Shown here: piece after piece, positions 32,573 to 43,500 of the stretch
Numbering within the stretch: position 1 is the first letter of the stretch
Layout: every line of letters starts with the position of its first letter
Origin: Salegentibacter lacus
Lineage (GTDB): Bacteria > Bacteroidota > Bacteroidia > Flavobacteriales > Flavobacteriaceae
Assembly: GCF_020164555.1 (NCBI RefSeq)
Contig: NZ_JAIQZB010000006.1
Span: forward strand, 1 to 64,000
Direction: 5' to 3'
Length of the DNA: 64,000 nucleotides
Program-made: the position numbers and the translations under genes
Notes under the pieces: model-generated
Seen by the model: the letters and a program-made list of their open reading frames with translations, nothing else
What the model was told of the DNA's origin: nothing
Database searches by the model: none

Positions 32573-35365
32573 ATGAGCATGAATATTGATGTTGCCGAGG
32601 TAAATCCCAAGGAGAATATAATTATAAAAGGTGCAAAACTGCACAATCTTAAAAATATAAATGTAGTTATCCCAAGAAACAAGTTGGTGGTAATTACCGG
32701 CCTTTCGGGTTCCGGAAAGTCCAGTTTAGCATTTGATACACTTTATGCTGAAGGTCAGCGGCGCTATGTGGAAAGCCTTTCATCCTATGCCCGGCAGTTT
32801 TTAGGCCGATTGAATAAGCCGAAAGTTGATTATATTAAGGGAATTGCTCCAGCTATTGCCATTGAGCAAAAAGTGAATTCTACTAATCCGCGGTCTACCG
32901 TGGGAACTTCTACTGAAATTTACGATTATTTCAAACTGCTTTTTGCTCGAATTGGAAGAACCTACTCCCCTGTTTCAGGTAACGAAGTAAAACGCGATCG
33001 CGTAGCCGATGTTATAGATCACGTAAAATCTTTTGAAGAACGTGAAAAGTTATTATTGCTGGCCCCAATTCATGTTGAAGAAGGCAGGACACTTTCAGAA
33101 AAAATAAAGGTGCTGGCGCAACAAGGTTACAGCCGGATTAAAGTAAAAGATGAAGTTCTTAGGATAGACGAAGCCGATCTTGAAAAGATTAAAGCGAAAG
33201 ATACTTTATTGGTGGTAGATAGAATTATCACCAAAGATGAAGAAGATTTTTATAACCGACTGGCCGATGCTACTGATGCCGCCTTTTTTGAAGGAAAAGG
33301 CGAACTATATATCGAAAATTTAAAATCGGGCAAAAAGAGGCATTTCAGCAACAAGTTTGACTTAGATGGAATTAGTTTCCTGGAACCAAATGTGCATTTG
33401 TTCAGTTTTAATAACCCTTATGGCGCATGCCCTAAATGTGAAGGCTACGGTGATGTGATTGGAATTGACGAAGATCTCGTAATCCCTAATACCGGACTTT
33501 CAATTTATGAAAACGCGGTTTTTCCCTGGCGTGGAGATAGTATGAGCTGGTACCGCGATCAATTGGTGAATAATTCGCATAAGTTCGATTTTCCTATTCA
33601 TAAGCCCTGGTTTCAACTCACCGATGAGCAAAAAGATTTGGTTTGGAATGGAAATGAATATTTTGAAGGCTTAAACGATTTCTTCCAGTTTTTAGAAAGT
33701 AAAGCATATAAAATTCAGAATAGAGTGATGCTTTCTCGCTACCGCGGAAAAACACGCTGCACGACTTGTAAAGGCAAGAGGTTACGCCCCGAAGCAGAAT
33801 ATGTAAAAGTTGATGGCCATAGCATTACCGATCTGGTTGGAAAACCTTTAGATAAAGTGCGGGAATTTTTCGCTGATTTAAAATTAAATGAATATGATCA
33901 ACAAATTGCAAAACGTCTTTTAACAGAAATCAACAACCGACTCAAATTTTTATCGGAAGTTGGTTTAGATTATCTCACTTTAAATAGAAAGTCAAACACC
34001 TTGTCCGGTGGTGAGTCACAACGAATTAACCTCGCAACTTCCCTTGGAAGCAGTCTGGTGGGTTCTATGTATATTTTAGACGAACCATCTATTGGTTTGC
34101 ATCCACGCGACACAGAGCGTTTAATTGGCGTACTTAAAAATCTTCGGGATATCGGGAATACCGTAATTGTTGTGGAACACGATGAAGATATTATGAATGC
34201 CGCCGATGAAATTATTGATATTGGCCCAGAAGCAGGAACGCACGGAGGTGAAGTTGTAGCAACCGGAACGCTAAAGCAAATTTTAAAATCGAATTCCCTT
34301 ACCGCACAATATTTAAATGGCAAGGAAGAAATTCCGGTTCCAAAAGAACGCAGAAAGGCTTCGGGAGAAATCAGGATTTTGGGAGCACGGGAAAATAACC
34401 TTCAGAATTTAGATGTTACAATTCCACTTAGAACTTTTACTGCAATTACCGGGGTTTCCGGAAGTGGAAAAAGTACTCTGGTTAAGAAAATACTTTATCC
34501 TGCAGTTCAGAAGAAAATTGGAGGTTATGGAGAAAAAGCCGGGCAATATACCGATATAGAAGGTGATTTTAAGAATTTAGGTAGTGTAGAATATATAAAT
34601 CAAAATCCTATTGGTAGATCTTCGCGTTCCAATCCTGTAACTTATATAAAAGCTTACGATGATATAAGAAACCTGTTTTCTGATCAAAAATTATCGAATA
34701 TTCGAGGTTTTAAACCAAAGCATTTCTCGTTTAATGTTGAAGGTGGGCGTTGCGAAGTTTGTAAAGGTGAAGGCGAAGTAACTATAGAAATGCAGTTTAT
34801 GGCCGATGTTCACCTAGAATGTGAAGCCTGTAATGGAAAGCGTTTTCAAAAAGATGTGTTGGAAGTTCAGTTTGCCGGAAAGAATATTGACGATGTCCTG
34901 AACATGACCATAGACGATGCGACAAACTTTTTTGCAGAAAATAAGCTTGATAAGATCGTTAGAAAACTAAAACCTTTACAGGATGTAGGTTTAGGCTACG
35001 TGCAATTAGGGCAAAGCTCCTCTACCCTTTCGGGTGGGGAAGCGCAGCGAATAAAACTGGCTTCGTTCCTGGTAAAAGGCACTACCAAAGAAAAAGCTTT
35101 GTTTATTTTTGATGAACCTACAACCGGACTTCATTTTCACGATATAAAAAAGTTGCTAAAATCCTTTAATGCGCTTATTGAAAAAGGACATAGCGTGGTG
35201 GTGATAGAACACAATATGGATTTGGTAAAATGTGCCGATTATATTATTGATATTGGCCCTGGAGGCGGAGTGAACGGCGGAAATATTGTTGCAAACGGCA
35301 CTCCGGAAGAAATTATTAAATCAAAAAAATCTTTTACCGCAAAGTATCTCAAAGAAAAATTATAG
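32573..35365 (+). CDS. uvrA: Excinuclease ABC subunit A
   Basis: This 930-residue damage-recognition ATPase of nucleotide excision repair has two ABC modules. Walker A motifs are [16 protein letters not shown] (about 42-57) and [16 protein letters not shown] (about 620), with signatures [16 protein letters not shown] and [16 protein letters not shown]. Zinc modules are visible in [10 protein letters not shown] / CTTCKGKRL and [10 protein letters not shown] / CEACNGKRF. Length is standard. It is transcribed alone and ends at a strong terminator. uvrB and uvrC are not in the window. Confidence 0.98.
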   Translation: MSMNIDVAEVNPKENIIIKGAKLHNLKNINVVIPRNKLVVITGLSGSGKSSLAFDTLYAEGQRRYVESLSSYARQFLGRLNKPKVDYIKGIAPAIAIEQKVNSTNPRSTVGTSTEIYDYFKLLFARIGRTYSPVSGNEVKRDRVADVIDHVKSFEEREKLLLLAPIHVEEGRTLSEKIKVLAQQGYSRIKVKDEVLRIDEADLEKIKAKDTLLVVDRIITKDEEDFYNRLADATDAAFFEGKGELYIENLKSGKKRHFSNKFDLDGISFLEPNVHLFSFNNPYGACPKCEGYGDVIGIDEDLVIPNTGLSIYENAVFPWRGDSMSWYRDQLVNNSHKFDFPIHKPWFQLTDEQKDLVWNGNEYFEGLNDFFQFLESKAYKIQNRVMLSRYRGKTRCTTCKGKRLRPEAEYVKVDGHSITDLVGKPLDKVREFFADLKLNEYDQQIAKRLLTEINNRLKFLSEVGLDYLTLNRKSNTLSGGESQRINLATSLGSSLVGSMYILDEPSIGLHPRDTERLIGVLKNLRDIGNTVIVVEHDEDIMNAADEIIDIGPEAGTHGGEVVATGTLKQILKSNSLTAQYLNGKEEIPVPKERRKASGEIRILGARENNLQNLDVTIPLRTFTAITGVSGSGKSTLVKKILYPAVQKKIGGYGEKAGQYTDIEGDFKNLGSVEYINQNPIGRSSRSNPVTYIKAYDDIRNLFSDQKLSNIRGFKPKHFSFNVEGGRCEVCKGEGEVTIEMQFMADVHLECEACNGKRFQKDVLEVQFAGKNIDDVLNMTIDDATNFFAENKLDKIVRKLKPLQDVGLGYVQLGQSSSTLSGGEAQRIKLASFLVKGTTKEKALFIFDEPTTGLHFHDIKKLLKSFNALIEKGHSVVVIEHNMDLVKCADYIIDIGPGGGVNGGNIVANGTPEEIIKSKKSFTAKYLKEKL

Positions 35366-35444
35366 CTACTATTCTTTCTGAAAAAATACACGCGAAATTT
35401 CATTTCTATTGAATATTTTCTATGGAATTATTCGATTTTTAATA

Positions 35445-35485
35445 TAAAACCTCTAAAAACAAGCTTTTTTAGAGGTTTTATATTT
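35445..35485 (+). terminator. uvrA terminator
   Basis: Arms TAAAACCTCTAAAA (35445-35458) and TTTTAGAGGTTTTA (35467-35480) form a 14-bp stem followed by a T-rich tract. Confidence 0.9.
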
Positions 35486-35556
35486 TTGGCACGCGGTTTG
35501 TATTTTATGTATTGATTCTAATGAGAATCATCATAATATCACCTAAAACGCAAACT

Positions 35557-36759
35557 ATGAAAAATATCGCCTTTTTAATCAGCTTTTTATTTATTGGCAT
35601 ATCGGCTTCAGCAGCTTTTGAAGCTGTCCCTAGAGCCTACAACGATGCTTTTATTTTTGTTGAAAATGGTGTTGAGTTTGCCGTTTATCCTAACGGGGAG
35701 TTTGACTTCTATTACAACCCGGAATTTAGAAGAACAAATGTTGTAAATTTTTCCACTCCAAATATGAATATCAGTTATAACTCAGGGCATAATTACGATG
35801 CTTACGTACAATATGACGATTATGGAGCGGTAATTCAAATTGAAAGTGTTCCGGTTTTTTATGATTACTATGGAAGAATTATTCGTGCTGGTGATGTTTT
35901 TATAGATTATAACCGTCGTGGTCGTATTGCCAGAGTTGGAGGTTTACATATCCATTATAACCGTTTTAACCGAATTACCAATTACACCGGTTATATAAAC
36001 CATTATAATAATAGATATGTTTACAGGCCTTGGCACCAGTATTATTCAAGACCCAGAAGTGGAGTAAGCATTGTTTTTGGACAGCCTTACAGGGCCTATT
36101 ATCAGCCAAACCGGGTTACATATGTGCAACACGTAAATTATTATAACAATCATTATTCTAATAACGTAAATCAAAATTTTTACAGGCCTAATCAAACAGC
36201 GGTGTCTTATAATAAAGGAAGAAGAACTTCCGGAAGACGCGATATAAAAGATATTAGAGGAGATGAAGGTCGTGTGGCTTCTAACACAAATAATGTGAGG
36301 AGCAATGCCAACTCTCAAAGATCTAAAGCTACTCAAAATAGAAGTAGAACTCTTAGCTCTGAAAGAAATAGCAGCACTAATTCTCGTGGAAATGTAGTAA
36401 GATCATCGCGAAGAGTAAATAACAATGATGCTGTAAAAGCCAGAAGCAGTCGTACAAGAACTGAGGCTAGAACAACAACAGCAAATACCAGGAACACCGC
36501 TGTGAGAAGCAGTAGATCTTCTGACACGAAAGTAAACTCTACTGCAAGAAATAGTAGAACTGTAAAAAATACTTCTGCGAGACAGACAAGTAAAGCCAGA
36601 ACTGCTCCCACCCAAAGAAGGACTCAGGCAACAAGTAGGAGTAGTAGAAGTAATAATACGAGAGCAGTAAAAAGTAGTACAAATACAAGATCTTCGGGTA
36701 GAACCTCAAATTCTTCTTCACGAGGAAGAAGTTCGGCACGAAATGTGAATAATAGATAA
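35557..36759 (+). CDS. Secreted protein with strongly basic Arg/Ser/Thr/Asn-rich tail
   Basis: The 400-residue product starts at ATG 35557 (MKNIAFLISFLFIGISASA, a signal peptide), rather than at the frame start 15 codons upstream. The middle (about 20-170) has Tyr-rich repeats of the kind DYYGRIIRAGDVFIDYNRRGR and HYNRFNRITNYTGYI, resembling short YD-type units. From about residue 210 to the end the sequence is low-complexity and almost only Arg, Ser, Thr, Asn, Lys and Ala (for example RSSRTRTEARTTTANTRN). It is very basic. No catalytic motif is seen. It may bind polyanions in the envelope or matrix. The family is unknown to me. Confidence 0.7.
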   Translation: MKNIAFLISFLFIGISASAAFEAVPRAYNDAFIFVENGVEFAVYPNGEFDFYYNPEFRRTNVVNFSTPNMNISYNSGHNYDAYVQYDDYGAVIQIESVPVFYDYYGRIIRAGDVFIDYNRRGRIARVGGLHIHYNRFNRITNYTGYINHYNNRYVYRPWHQYYSRPRSGVSIVFGQPYRAYYQPNRVTYVQHVNYYNNHYSNNVNQNFYRPNQTAVSYNKGRRTSGRRDIKDIRGDEGRVASNTNNVRSNANSQRSKATQNRSRTLSSERNSSTNSRGNVVRSSRRVNNNDAVKARSSRTRTEARTTTANTRNTAVRSSRSSDTKVNSTARNSRTVKNTSARQTSKARTAPTQRRTQATSRSSRSNNTRAVKSSTNTRSSGRTSNSSSRGRSSARNVNNR

Positions 36760-36794
36760 TAAAGAATTCATAATTTAATTTTTTGGTTGGTTAG

Positions 36795-36838
36795 TTGGAA
36801 ACCCCTTGAGACACGAAAGTGTTTCGGGGGTTTCCCGT
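36795..36838. terminator. Bidirectional terminator between the basic secreted protein and the flippase
   Basis: Arms GGAAACCCC (36797-36805) and GGGGTTTCC (36827-36835) enclose an inner ACAC-GAAA-GTGT stem-loop. The genes on both sides converge on it. Confidence 0.82.
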
Positions 36839-36840
36839 TT

Positions 36841-38304
36841 TTAGGAGGTTTTTAGACCTAAAGTCTTATTAATTATACTATTTACTTCTGAAGAAAATTT
36901 CAGGAAGTAAGCTAAACCAATATAGCTTATTCCTATTAAAATAGATTTAAGCGCAATATTTAAAATAGGATGAAAGCTGAAATCCCAGAAGTAAAAACCA
37001 AATGAAAGAATTAGTCCTGTAAAAAGAACCAACCAGGTTTTAGAAGTAAACGGAAGAAAGTCGAACTTTTTATTTACCAGCCAGATTTTAGAAGAATTAT
37101 AGATGAAAAACGCGATAAAGCTAGCAATTGCTGCTCCCTCTATCCCGAAGCGGGGAATAAATACCAGGTTTAAAATAAATGCTACTATAACAAGTAAAAC
37201 GCCAATAAATAAAACAATACGGTAGTAATCTGAATTAAAAAGAATACTGTTGTTATTCCCCAGAAGATTATCATAAAGCTTCACCAGCGAGATCAATAAA
37301 ACCACCAGAATGCTTAATTCATATTCATCAGGAATGAGTTCATAAAGCTGTTTAACATTGGTAAGAATCAGAATAAAAATCAGCAGACTTACAATCAATA
37401 AATTCAAAGAACTCTTTTTATATAGCTCCTCCAGGCTTTTCTTGTTTTTGGTATTTAGAAATTCAGCCGTCATTGGGTTTGTAATTTGGTGCATTGCCTT
37501 TTGTGGCACCGAAATAACCGTAGCGATATAAATTGCAATTCCGTAGATGGCTACGTTTTCTATGGGCATAAAATATTCTATCATCACTTTATCAAGATCT
37601 AATAAAGCAGTAGCTACAGATCCTGCAATAAGAATTAACGAGGTATATTTTAGAACCGGAGATAAATTGTCCGGAAACTTAAAATCTAAGCGAGGTAAAT
37701 AAAGAGAAAACGCATAGATCTTCATCGCGATAAGTCGAAGTATAAAAACACCGGCTATACAATAGATAAATTGGTGAACCGTGATCCAGTTAAAATAAAC
37801 CGCCAGCAATAATAAACTAATACAAAACCTATGAAAAACCTCTTTCATAAAATTTCCGAATACACTTTTATAATAAAGCTTAGACCACGCGAAAAAAATT
37901 TCAAAATAAGCGGTTGCAAAAGCGATTAGAAAAATTAGCCAAATATATGGACGAACCAATCCGTTTCCCTGGGTGAAATAGTTGATTAGAAATGAATAAC
38001 CAAAAGCCACGAATATTCCCAGGATCAGTGAAACTATTATGGGTAGAAACAACACCAAATTTAGCAGCTTATCTTTTTCTTCTTTGGTTTTGTAAAAAGT
38101 AAAGAACTTTATTAATGTGCTGTGAACTCCAAATCCCATAAAAGGCCAGAGCAAACTTGCAGCCGAAAGTAAAAAAGTAACCAATCCGTAATATTCGGGC
38201 TCGAGGAAATATGTGAAAAGAAACAAAGTATTAATCGCGCCAATCGCAAAACCAAAATAGGTAGTAATTAAGTTTTTGAAAGATTGTTTGATTATTATAC
38301 CCAT
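36841..38304 (-). CDS. Polysaccharide/oligosaccharide flippase (Wzx-like, MOP superfamily)
   Basis: This 487-residue integral membrane protein has about 12-14 hydrophobic segments spread over its whole length, beginning MGIIIKQSFKNLITTYFGFAIG. That is the typical N-terminus of MOP-type polysaccharide transporters. It probably flips lipid-linked glycans across the inner membrane. It follows the glycosyltransferase gene by four bases and YfhO lies further upstream, so the three genes form one unit on the minus strand. Confidence 0.88.
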   Translation of the reverse strand: MGIIIKQSFKNLITTYFGFAIGAINTLFLFTYFLEPEYYGLVTFLLSAASLLWPFMGFGVHSTLIKFFTFYKTKEEKDKLLNLVLFLPIIVSLILGIFVAFGYSFLINYFTQGNGLVRPYIWLIFLIAFATAYFEIFFAWSKLYYKSVFGNFMKEVFHRFCISLLLLAVYFNWITVHQFIYCIAGVFILRLIAMKIYAFSLYLPRLDFKFPDNLSPVLKYTSLILIAGSVATALLDLDKVMIEYFMPIENVAIYGIAIYIATVISVPQKAMHQITNPMTAEFLNTKNKKSLEELYKKSSLNLLIVSLLIFILILTNVKQLYELIPDEYELSILVVLLISLVKLYDNLLGNNNSILFNSDYYRIVLFIGVLLVIVAFILNLVFIPRFGIEGAAIASFIAFFIYNSSKIWLVNKKFDFLPFTSKTWLVLFTGLILSFGFYFWDFSFHPILNIALKSILIGISYIGLAYFLKFSSEVNSIINKTLGLKTS

Positions 38305-38308
38305 AATT

Positions 38309-39598
38309 CTAAACGCTCTTTATTAAATTGGCCAGTTTTTGGGTCAGATTTTTTCTATGATATTTCTGAATATCTCCCTTTAGAAAATTACTGTCTCCAT
38401 TTTTATAAGCCTCGTAGTGCCCCGAAATTAGGCTTTTAAGGCGGTCTTTTTCTGAATATTGAAAATATTCTCCTGAACCGGTTTCCTCCAGGATTTGATG
38501 AATATCCCATTTCTCGGGCCCTATGGCTAAAATTGGCCTTTTTGCACTTAAATATTCGAATAATTTCCCCGGAATAATTCCACGGGTTTCTTCGCTGTCA
38601 ATTTCAATCAATAATAACAACCTGCTTTTTTGCTGAAGCGCGATTGCCTGCGTATGACTTACATATCCGGGTAACTGAAGCTTCTCCCCTAACCCAACCA
38701 ATTTGATTGATTTTATGACTTCTTCACTAACTGTTCCTGCCAATTTTAGTTCAAGATCTTCAGAGAAATTTGAATTTTCCTTTACAAGTTCTGCTATGGC
38801 CAACCATAAATTTTTCGGATTTCTTTCGGAAAGTAAAGATCCAATATGAGAAATGCTGAATTTATCATCTAATTCAATGTTTTCCCCTGAATTTTCAATC
38901 CCATCAAATCCGTTAGTGATTACGTTTATGGGTTTAATGGTTTTTTCTGAAAATTCATTTTTTGTGGTAAAACTGGTAGTGATAATTTGATCGGCTGAAT
39001 TTAAAACTTCCCACTCCAGGTTTTCGTGTTTTTGCTTACTGTTTTTGGTAAGCTTCAATTTCTTATGATACCCAATTTGTGTCCAGGGATCCCTAAAATC
39101 GGCTATCCACTTTAAGTCGAGTTCCTGCTTTAATTTTAAACCAATGAGGTGTAAACTATGTGGCGGGCCGGTTGTAACGATTTTTTTAATGTCTTCTTCT
39201 TCCAGGTACTTTTTCAGGAATTTAACCGAAGGTTTAATCCAGAATTTTCGGGCATCTGGGATAAATAAATTACCACGAATAAAAAGCAGGCTTTTCTGTA
39301 AAAGCGACTGATTTTTTTCAGCAGCAATAATTCCTTTACTAATGGTTTTGGTTTGATTTTTAGCAAATATCCCGGCTAATTGATATGGCTCAAAAATAGG
39401 TTTCTTCAGAATAGTAATTCCCTGCGGAATTTCATTCACAAAAGATTTATCCAGCATGGGATAATTAGGATTTTCGGGAATATAAACTACTGGTTCAATT
39501 TCAAAATCGCGTAGGTACTTCACAAACTTAAGCCAGCGCTGCACGCCGGGACCTCCAGCCGGAGGCCAGTAATAAGTTATGATGAGTACCTTCTCCAT
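38309..39598 (-). CDS. GT-B glycosyltransferase (GT4-like)
   Basis: This 429-residue GT-B fold enzyme has an N-terminal acceptor domain (LIITYYWPPAGGPGVQRWLKF, the glycine-rich GPGVQR loop). Its C-terminal donor domain has ISHIGSLLSERNPKNLW, LPGYVSHTQAIALQQKSRLLLLI and RGIIPGKLFEYLSAKRPILAIG. The Glu region in the last segment is where nucleotide-sugar binding is expected. Sugar donor and acceptor are unknown. It is nine bases after the YfhO gene and overlaps its operon. Confidence 0.9.
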   Translation of the reverse strand: MEKVLIITYYWPPAGGPGVQRWLKFVKYLRDFEIEPVVYIPENPNYPMLDKSFVNEIPQGITILKKPIFEPYQLAGIFAKNQTKTISKGIIAAEKNQSLLQKSLLFIRGNLFIPDARKFWIKPSVKFLKKYLEEEDIKKIVTTGPPHSLHLIGLKLKQELDLKWIADFRDPWTQIGYHKKLKLTKNSKQKHENLEWEVLNSADQIITTSFTTKNEFSEKTIKPINVITNGFDGIENSGENIELDDKFSISHIGSLLSERNPKNLWLAIAELVKENSNFSEDLELKLAGTVSEEVIKSIKLVGLGEKLQLPGYVSHTQAIALQQKSRLLLLIEIDSEETRGIIPGKLFEYLSAKRPILAIGPEKWDIHQILEETGSGEYFQYSEKDRLKSLISGHYEAYKNGDSNFLKGDIQKYHRKNLTQKLANLIKSV

Positions 39599-39606
39599 TT
39601 AAGAAT

Positions 39607-42024
39607 TTATTCCCTCTTACGGGATTTGTAATAAAATCCGCCTAAAATAATTAACACTAAAATAATAGAACTTGCCAGGGCAATACTGCTCCCGGTATTT
39701 ACCACTTCGGGTTCAAATCTAAAGGTTACGGTATGTTCGCCTGCCGGAATATTCATAGCTCGCAACACATAATTTGCGCGAACGTGATCTACTTCTTTCC
39801 CGTCTAAATAAGCCTGCCAGCCCGGTTGATAATACATTTCAGAAAACACTGCAAGCTGCGGCGCTGAAGCATTGATCTTATAAACCAACTCATTAGGCTT
39901 ATAACTCTCTAAGGTAATTTCAGCATTTCCATCGGTATTCAATTCTTCAGAAACTTCATTCTTAAATTCCGAATTAATTACCGCTGTATTTTGAAGATCA
40001 ACTTCTTTTAAATTCAATATTTCCTCGTTGGCAGATTCAACCCACATAATATCATCTACAAACCAGGCATTTCCTAAGGCATTTGGATTTTGCTGGGCTT
40101 GTGGTTGGCCACTTTCAGAAGGAACTATAAAATATTTCGCATTCAACATATTTAGAATTTCCATATTATTTTGCGAAATATAGAAATCGTATAAGTCCTG
40201 CATTCGGCCGGGTTTAGCAGCGTGATAACCGCCTATGGCATTATGAAAATAGGAAGTTCTTCCGGTATTAAAAGGACTTCCGGAAACATCAAATACCCTG
40301 TAATGCCCATCGTCCTGCAAAATCTGTTGATCGGCCGCGTTGGGCTGAAATGGGCGATCCATCTGGCTGGCATTTACAAAATCATCGTCGTTTACGTATC
40401 GTTTATCAACAGGAATTAAATCGACCAAAATTAGAAGTGCCAAAACGGGTACCAACCAGTTTTGTGTAATTTTCTTTTCTATATACAACCAAAGTGCGGC
40501 CGCTGTTAACGCTGAAAAAATAAGCGAACGTATAAGATCTTCGGTATAAAGTGATTTTCTATCCTCTTTTAAAGCTCTCACGAAATCAGCACCCATTTGC
40601 TGAATTAAAGTTGAATCTCCAGCCCCGCTAAAATCGAATAATACTGAACGGAAAAGCAGCAAAGCAACGCCAATTCCTCCTACGATGATCCCAGACCATT
40701 TTAAAGCGTGAACTTTTGCTTCTTTCTGAATCTTAGGATCGAATAATCTATAAAGTCCGAAAACTGCTAAAACCGGAACACATAATTCTATAATTACCTG
40801 TATGGAAGAAACCGCCCTAAACTTATTGTAAAGTGGAACATAATCGATAAAAAATTCGGTAAAGAATCCGAAGTTTTTACCCCATGAAAGTAGTAGAGCT
40901 AAAACGCTTCCACCAACAATCCACCATTTTAATCTGCCTCGAACCAGGTAAAGCGCGAAAATAAAGAGAAATAGAACCGTAGCTCCAATATAGGCCGGAG
41001 CACCAACATAAGGTTGATCGCCCCAATAAGTAGGTGCATTTTCGGTGAAATTTGCCGCCTGGGCTGGAGAAGCACCGAGTTTGATAAGTGCATCATATAT
41101 TTCTGAATCTTCCCCAATATCTTCGGCATTTGAGCCGCCCATAAACCTGGGAGCAAAAAGGTTCAGAGATTCCAGTATTCCGTAGCTGTATTCTGTAATA
41201 TAATTGAATGTTAATCCGGCCGCAGGTTTGTCTGAACCATCGGGCGAAATGGTTAATCCGGTATCGCCACGGGTACTATGAGCAGTATATTCCTGTGTAG
41301 CGAGTAAATTGGTAGCATTAGCCCCTATTGCTAATACAACAGCCACCACCATAACTCCTAAAGCTTTGAAAAACTTAGGAAGCAAATTTTTGCGATAAGC
41401 ATCAACTAAATAAGCAATCCCCAGTACGATCACCAAGAGCAGAAGATAATACGTCATCTGGAAATGGTTTGCGCCAATTTGCAGCGCCATAGCCAGTGAT
41501 AACAGCAAAAATCCCCAAAGATATTTTTGTCTAAAAGTGAGGATAATTCCGCCTAAAACCATAGGCATATAAGCAATCGCATGCGCTTTGGCATTATGAC
41601 CGACGCCCAGAATAATAATGAGATAAGTAGAAAACCCGAAGGCCAGCGCACCTAAAAAAGCTAATCTAAAGTCGAGCTTTAAACAGAGCAATAAGATGTA
41701 AAATCCAATAAAATAGAGAAATAAGTAATCTGCAGGTCTTGGTAAAAACCGAAGTACAGAATCAAGTTTTTTTACGTAGTTATGCGGATAATAAGCACCT
41801 AATTGAAAAGTTGGCATTCCTCCAAAAGCAGAATCGGTCCAATAGGGTTCTTCCCCTGTTTGATCCCGAAAATCATTTTGCTCTTTGGCCATTCCGATAT
41901 ACTGAACGATATCGCTTTGGAAAATCTTTTTTCCTTCAAGAACGGGACTAAAATAAAATAAAGAAACTATTACGAAGCCTACCAAAACGAGAAGATGCGG
42001 TAGAAACTTTTTAAGATTGGCCAT
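39607..42024 (-). CDS. YfhO family membrane protein
   Basis: This 805-residue protein has about 12 membrane segments in its first 520 residues, including HLLVLVGFVIVSLFYFSPVL. A long extracytoplasmic loop follows TDSAFGGMPTFQLGAYYPHN. The C-terminal soluble domain (about 540-770) has VFDVSGSPFNTGRTSYFHN and YQPGWQAYLDGKEVD, and a last membrane segment closes the chain. YfhO proteins resemble GT-C glycosyltransferases and have been tied to lipoteichoic acid glycosylation in Gram-positives. In this Gram-negative it may glycosylate a surface glycan or lipid. It is the first gene of the unit that includes GT and flippase. Confidence 0.9.
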   Translation of the reverse strand: MANLKKFLPHLLVLVGFVIVSLFYFSPVLEGKKIFQSDIVQYIGMAKEQNDFRDQTGEEPYWTDSAFGGMPTFQLGAYYPHNYVKKLDSVLRFLPRPADYLFLYFIGFYILLLCLKLDFRLAFLGALAFGFSTYLIIILGVGHNAKAHAIAYMPMVLGGIILTFRQKYLWGFLLLSLAMALQIGANHFQMTYYLLLLVIVLGIAYLVDAYRKNLLPKFFKALGVMVVAVVLAIGANATNLLATQEYTAHSTRGDTGLTISPDGSDKPAAGLTFNYITEYSYGILESLNLFAPRFMGGSNAEDIGEDSEIYDALIKLGASPAQAANFTENAPTYWGDQPYVGAPAYIGATVLFLFIFALYLVRGRLKWWIVGGSVLALLLSWGKNFGFFTEFFIDYVPLYNKFRAVSSIQVIIELCVPVLAVFGLYRLFDPKIQKEAKVHALKWSGIIVGGIGVALLLFRSVLFDFSGAGDSTLIQQMGADFVRALKEDRKSLYTEDLIRSLIFSALTAAALWLYIEKKITQNWLVPVLALLILVDLIPVDKRYVNDDDFVNASQMDRPFQPNAADQQILQDDGHYRVFDVSGSPFNTGRTSYFHNAIGGYHAAKPGRMQDLYDFYISQNNMEILNMLNAKYFIVPSESGQPQAQQNPNALGNAWFVDDIMWVESANEEILNLKEVDLQNTAVINSEFKNEVSEELNTDGNAEITLESYKPNELVYKINASAPQLAVFSEMYYQPGWQAYLDGKEVDHVRANYVLRAMNIPAGEHTVTFRFEPEVVNTGSSIALASSIILVLIILGGFYYKSRKRE

Positions 42025-42104
42025 CTGGAATTTTTTAGATCATTTTCAGATTAAATTGAATGGGCAGCTTCTTCCCTTTTCAATATAAAAAATTGATCCC
42101 GAAA

Positions 42105-42380
42105 TTAATCAATTTCCTCGTAATCTATATATTCCCCAACGTTTTTATTAGATTTCCTGCCGCCTTTCGGCTTTTTGTCAATACTTACTTTACCTTCTTT
42201 TTTCTGAGAGGTCGGATTTTGTTGTTGCCTGAATTGCTGTTCAAAACGTTTCCCCATTTTCCGTAGGAAATATTTAAGAATAAGAGGACCAAACCATTTA
42301 ATTAGTAATTTAAAAGCAAAATATACTAATAGAATGACTAGAATCGTTTGTAATACATCGGAAAAAGAAGCTTCTAACAT
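42105..42380 (-). CDS. DUF4834 family small membrane protein
   Basis: This 91-residue protein starts at ATG 42380 (MLEASFSDVLQTILVILLVYF). The frame extends six codons further but this start gives the usual N-terminus. A hydrophobic segment (about 9-28) is followed by LIKWFGPLILKYFLRKMGKR and a hydrophilic basic tail ending GEYIDYEEID. This is the DUF4834 pattern of flavobacteria. It lies 80 bases upstream of YfhO on the same strand and may belong to its unit. Its function is unknown. Confidence 0.85.
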   Translation of the reverse strand: MLEASFSDVLQTILVILLVYFAFKLLIKWFGPLILKYFLRKMGKRFEQQFRQQQNPTSQKKEGKVSIDKKPKGGRKSNKNVGEYIDYEEID

Positions 42381-42486
42381 TTTCAGGACTTTATGCAAAA
42401 ATAAAAATAAGCCTTGAGAATAGAAGCTTTGGGCTCCTAAAAAAATAATAAATCTGCTATCTTTGAAAGTAACAAACCAATCTATT

Positions 42487-43461
42487 ATGCACTATTTAAA
42501 AGTAGGTATCGCTTTTATTTTCTTCGGTATATTTAGCGTAAATGCGCAATACACTGAAACTATAAACTCCAACCGCCCGGGAGAATCTCAAGGTGCTTTT
42601 GCTGTAGGTAAAAATGTGTTGCAACTGGAAGCGGGAGGTTATATGGGAAACAATAATCATAAATTCTTTAATAGTGAAACCGATATTTTGGGAGCGAGTT
42701 ATGGTTTTCGTTATGGTTTTTTAACTGAAATCCTGGAACTGAATTTCTTTGGTTCTTTTCAAGATCAGGTTACTTCTGTTCCTGTAGGAAATGGTAGCGA
42801 TGAATTTAGAATAAGTAACTTCAATACAAACACCATTGGTGCGAAATTTTTAATTTTTGATCCCCATATAAGTATCAAAGAAAGAAAAGTCAATCTTTAT
42901 AGTTGGGATGCCAATCAGCGTATAGATTTACGCGGTTTGATTCCTGCAATTTCTGTTTATGCGGGTGCTAATTTTAGTTGGTGGGAGAACCCTTATATGT
43001 TTGAAGGCGAATCGATAATAAGTCCGAAAGCTGCTGTAATTACGCAACATAATTGGGGACGCTGGGTTTTGGTTATGAATTTTATCGCCGATAAATTCAC
43101 AGAAGAATATCCGTCCTACGGCGGCGTGTTCACTCTTACCCACGCTATATCACCTAAATTAGCTGTTTTTGGGGAATTCCAGACCTATATAAGTGATCTA
43201 TATGCCGATGAGCTCTTGCGTGGCGGAGCTGCTTATTTGTTATCAAAAGATTTTCAAGTGGATATTTCGGGACTGGTTAATTTTAAAGATACTCCATCGC
43301 GATGGCAGGTAGCCGCAGGAGTTTCTTATCGGTTCGATTTTCACGAGGAAGATGAATATATAGAAGATACCTATGAAGGAGATCGAAATAAACGTGACAA
43401 AGAATTAGAAGAAACCGGATTTTATAAAGAAAGCGATGAGGGAACTGGTTCAGGTGAATAG
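42487..43461 (+). CDS. Outer-membrane barrel, phenol MetA-type transporter family
   Basis: This 324-residue protein has a signal peptide ending near SVNAQ, after ATG 42487 (MHYLKVGIAFIFF). It has antiparallel amphipathic strands such as TINSNRPGESQGAFAVGKNVLQLEAGGYM, and ends with VAAGVSYRFDFHEEDEY and a charged tail. It resembles 'MetA-pathway of phenol degradation' putative transporters, which are beta-barrels of unknown substrate. The C-terminal acidic/basic tail is beyond the barrel. The upstream in-frame codons are not used. Confidence 0.75.
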   Translation: MHYLKVGIAFIFFGIFSVNAQYTETINSNRPGESQGAFAVGKNVLQLEAGGYMGNNNHKFFNSETDILGASYGFRYGFLTEILELNFFGSFQDQVTSVPVGNGSDEFRISNFNTNTIGAKFLIFDPHISIKERKVNLYSWDANQRIDLRGLIPAISVYAGANFSWWENPYMFEGESIISPKAAVITQHNWGRWVLVMNFIADKFTEEYPSYGGVFTLTHAISPKLAVFGEFQTYISDLYADELLRGGAAYLLSKDFQVDISGLVNFKDTPSRWQVAAGVSYRFDFHEEDEYIEDTYEGDRNKRDKELEETGFYKESDEGTGSGE

Positions 43462-43500
43462 AATAATCTTAAACCTGATTTTTCTGAATTTTAGAAATAG

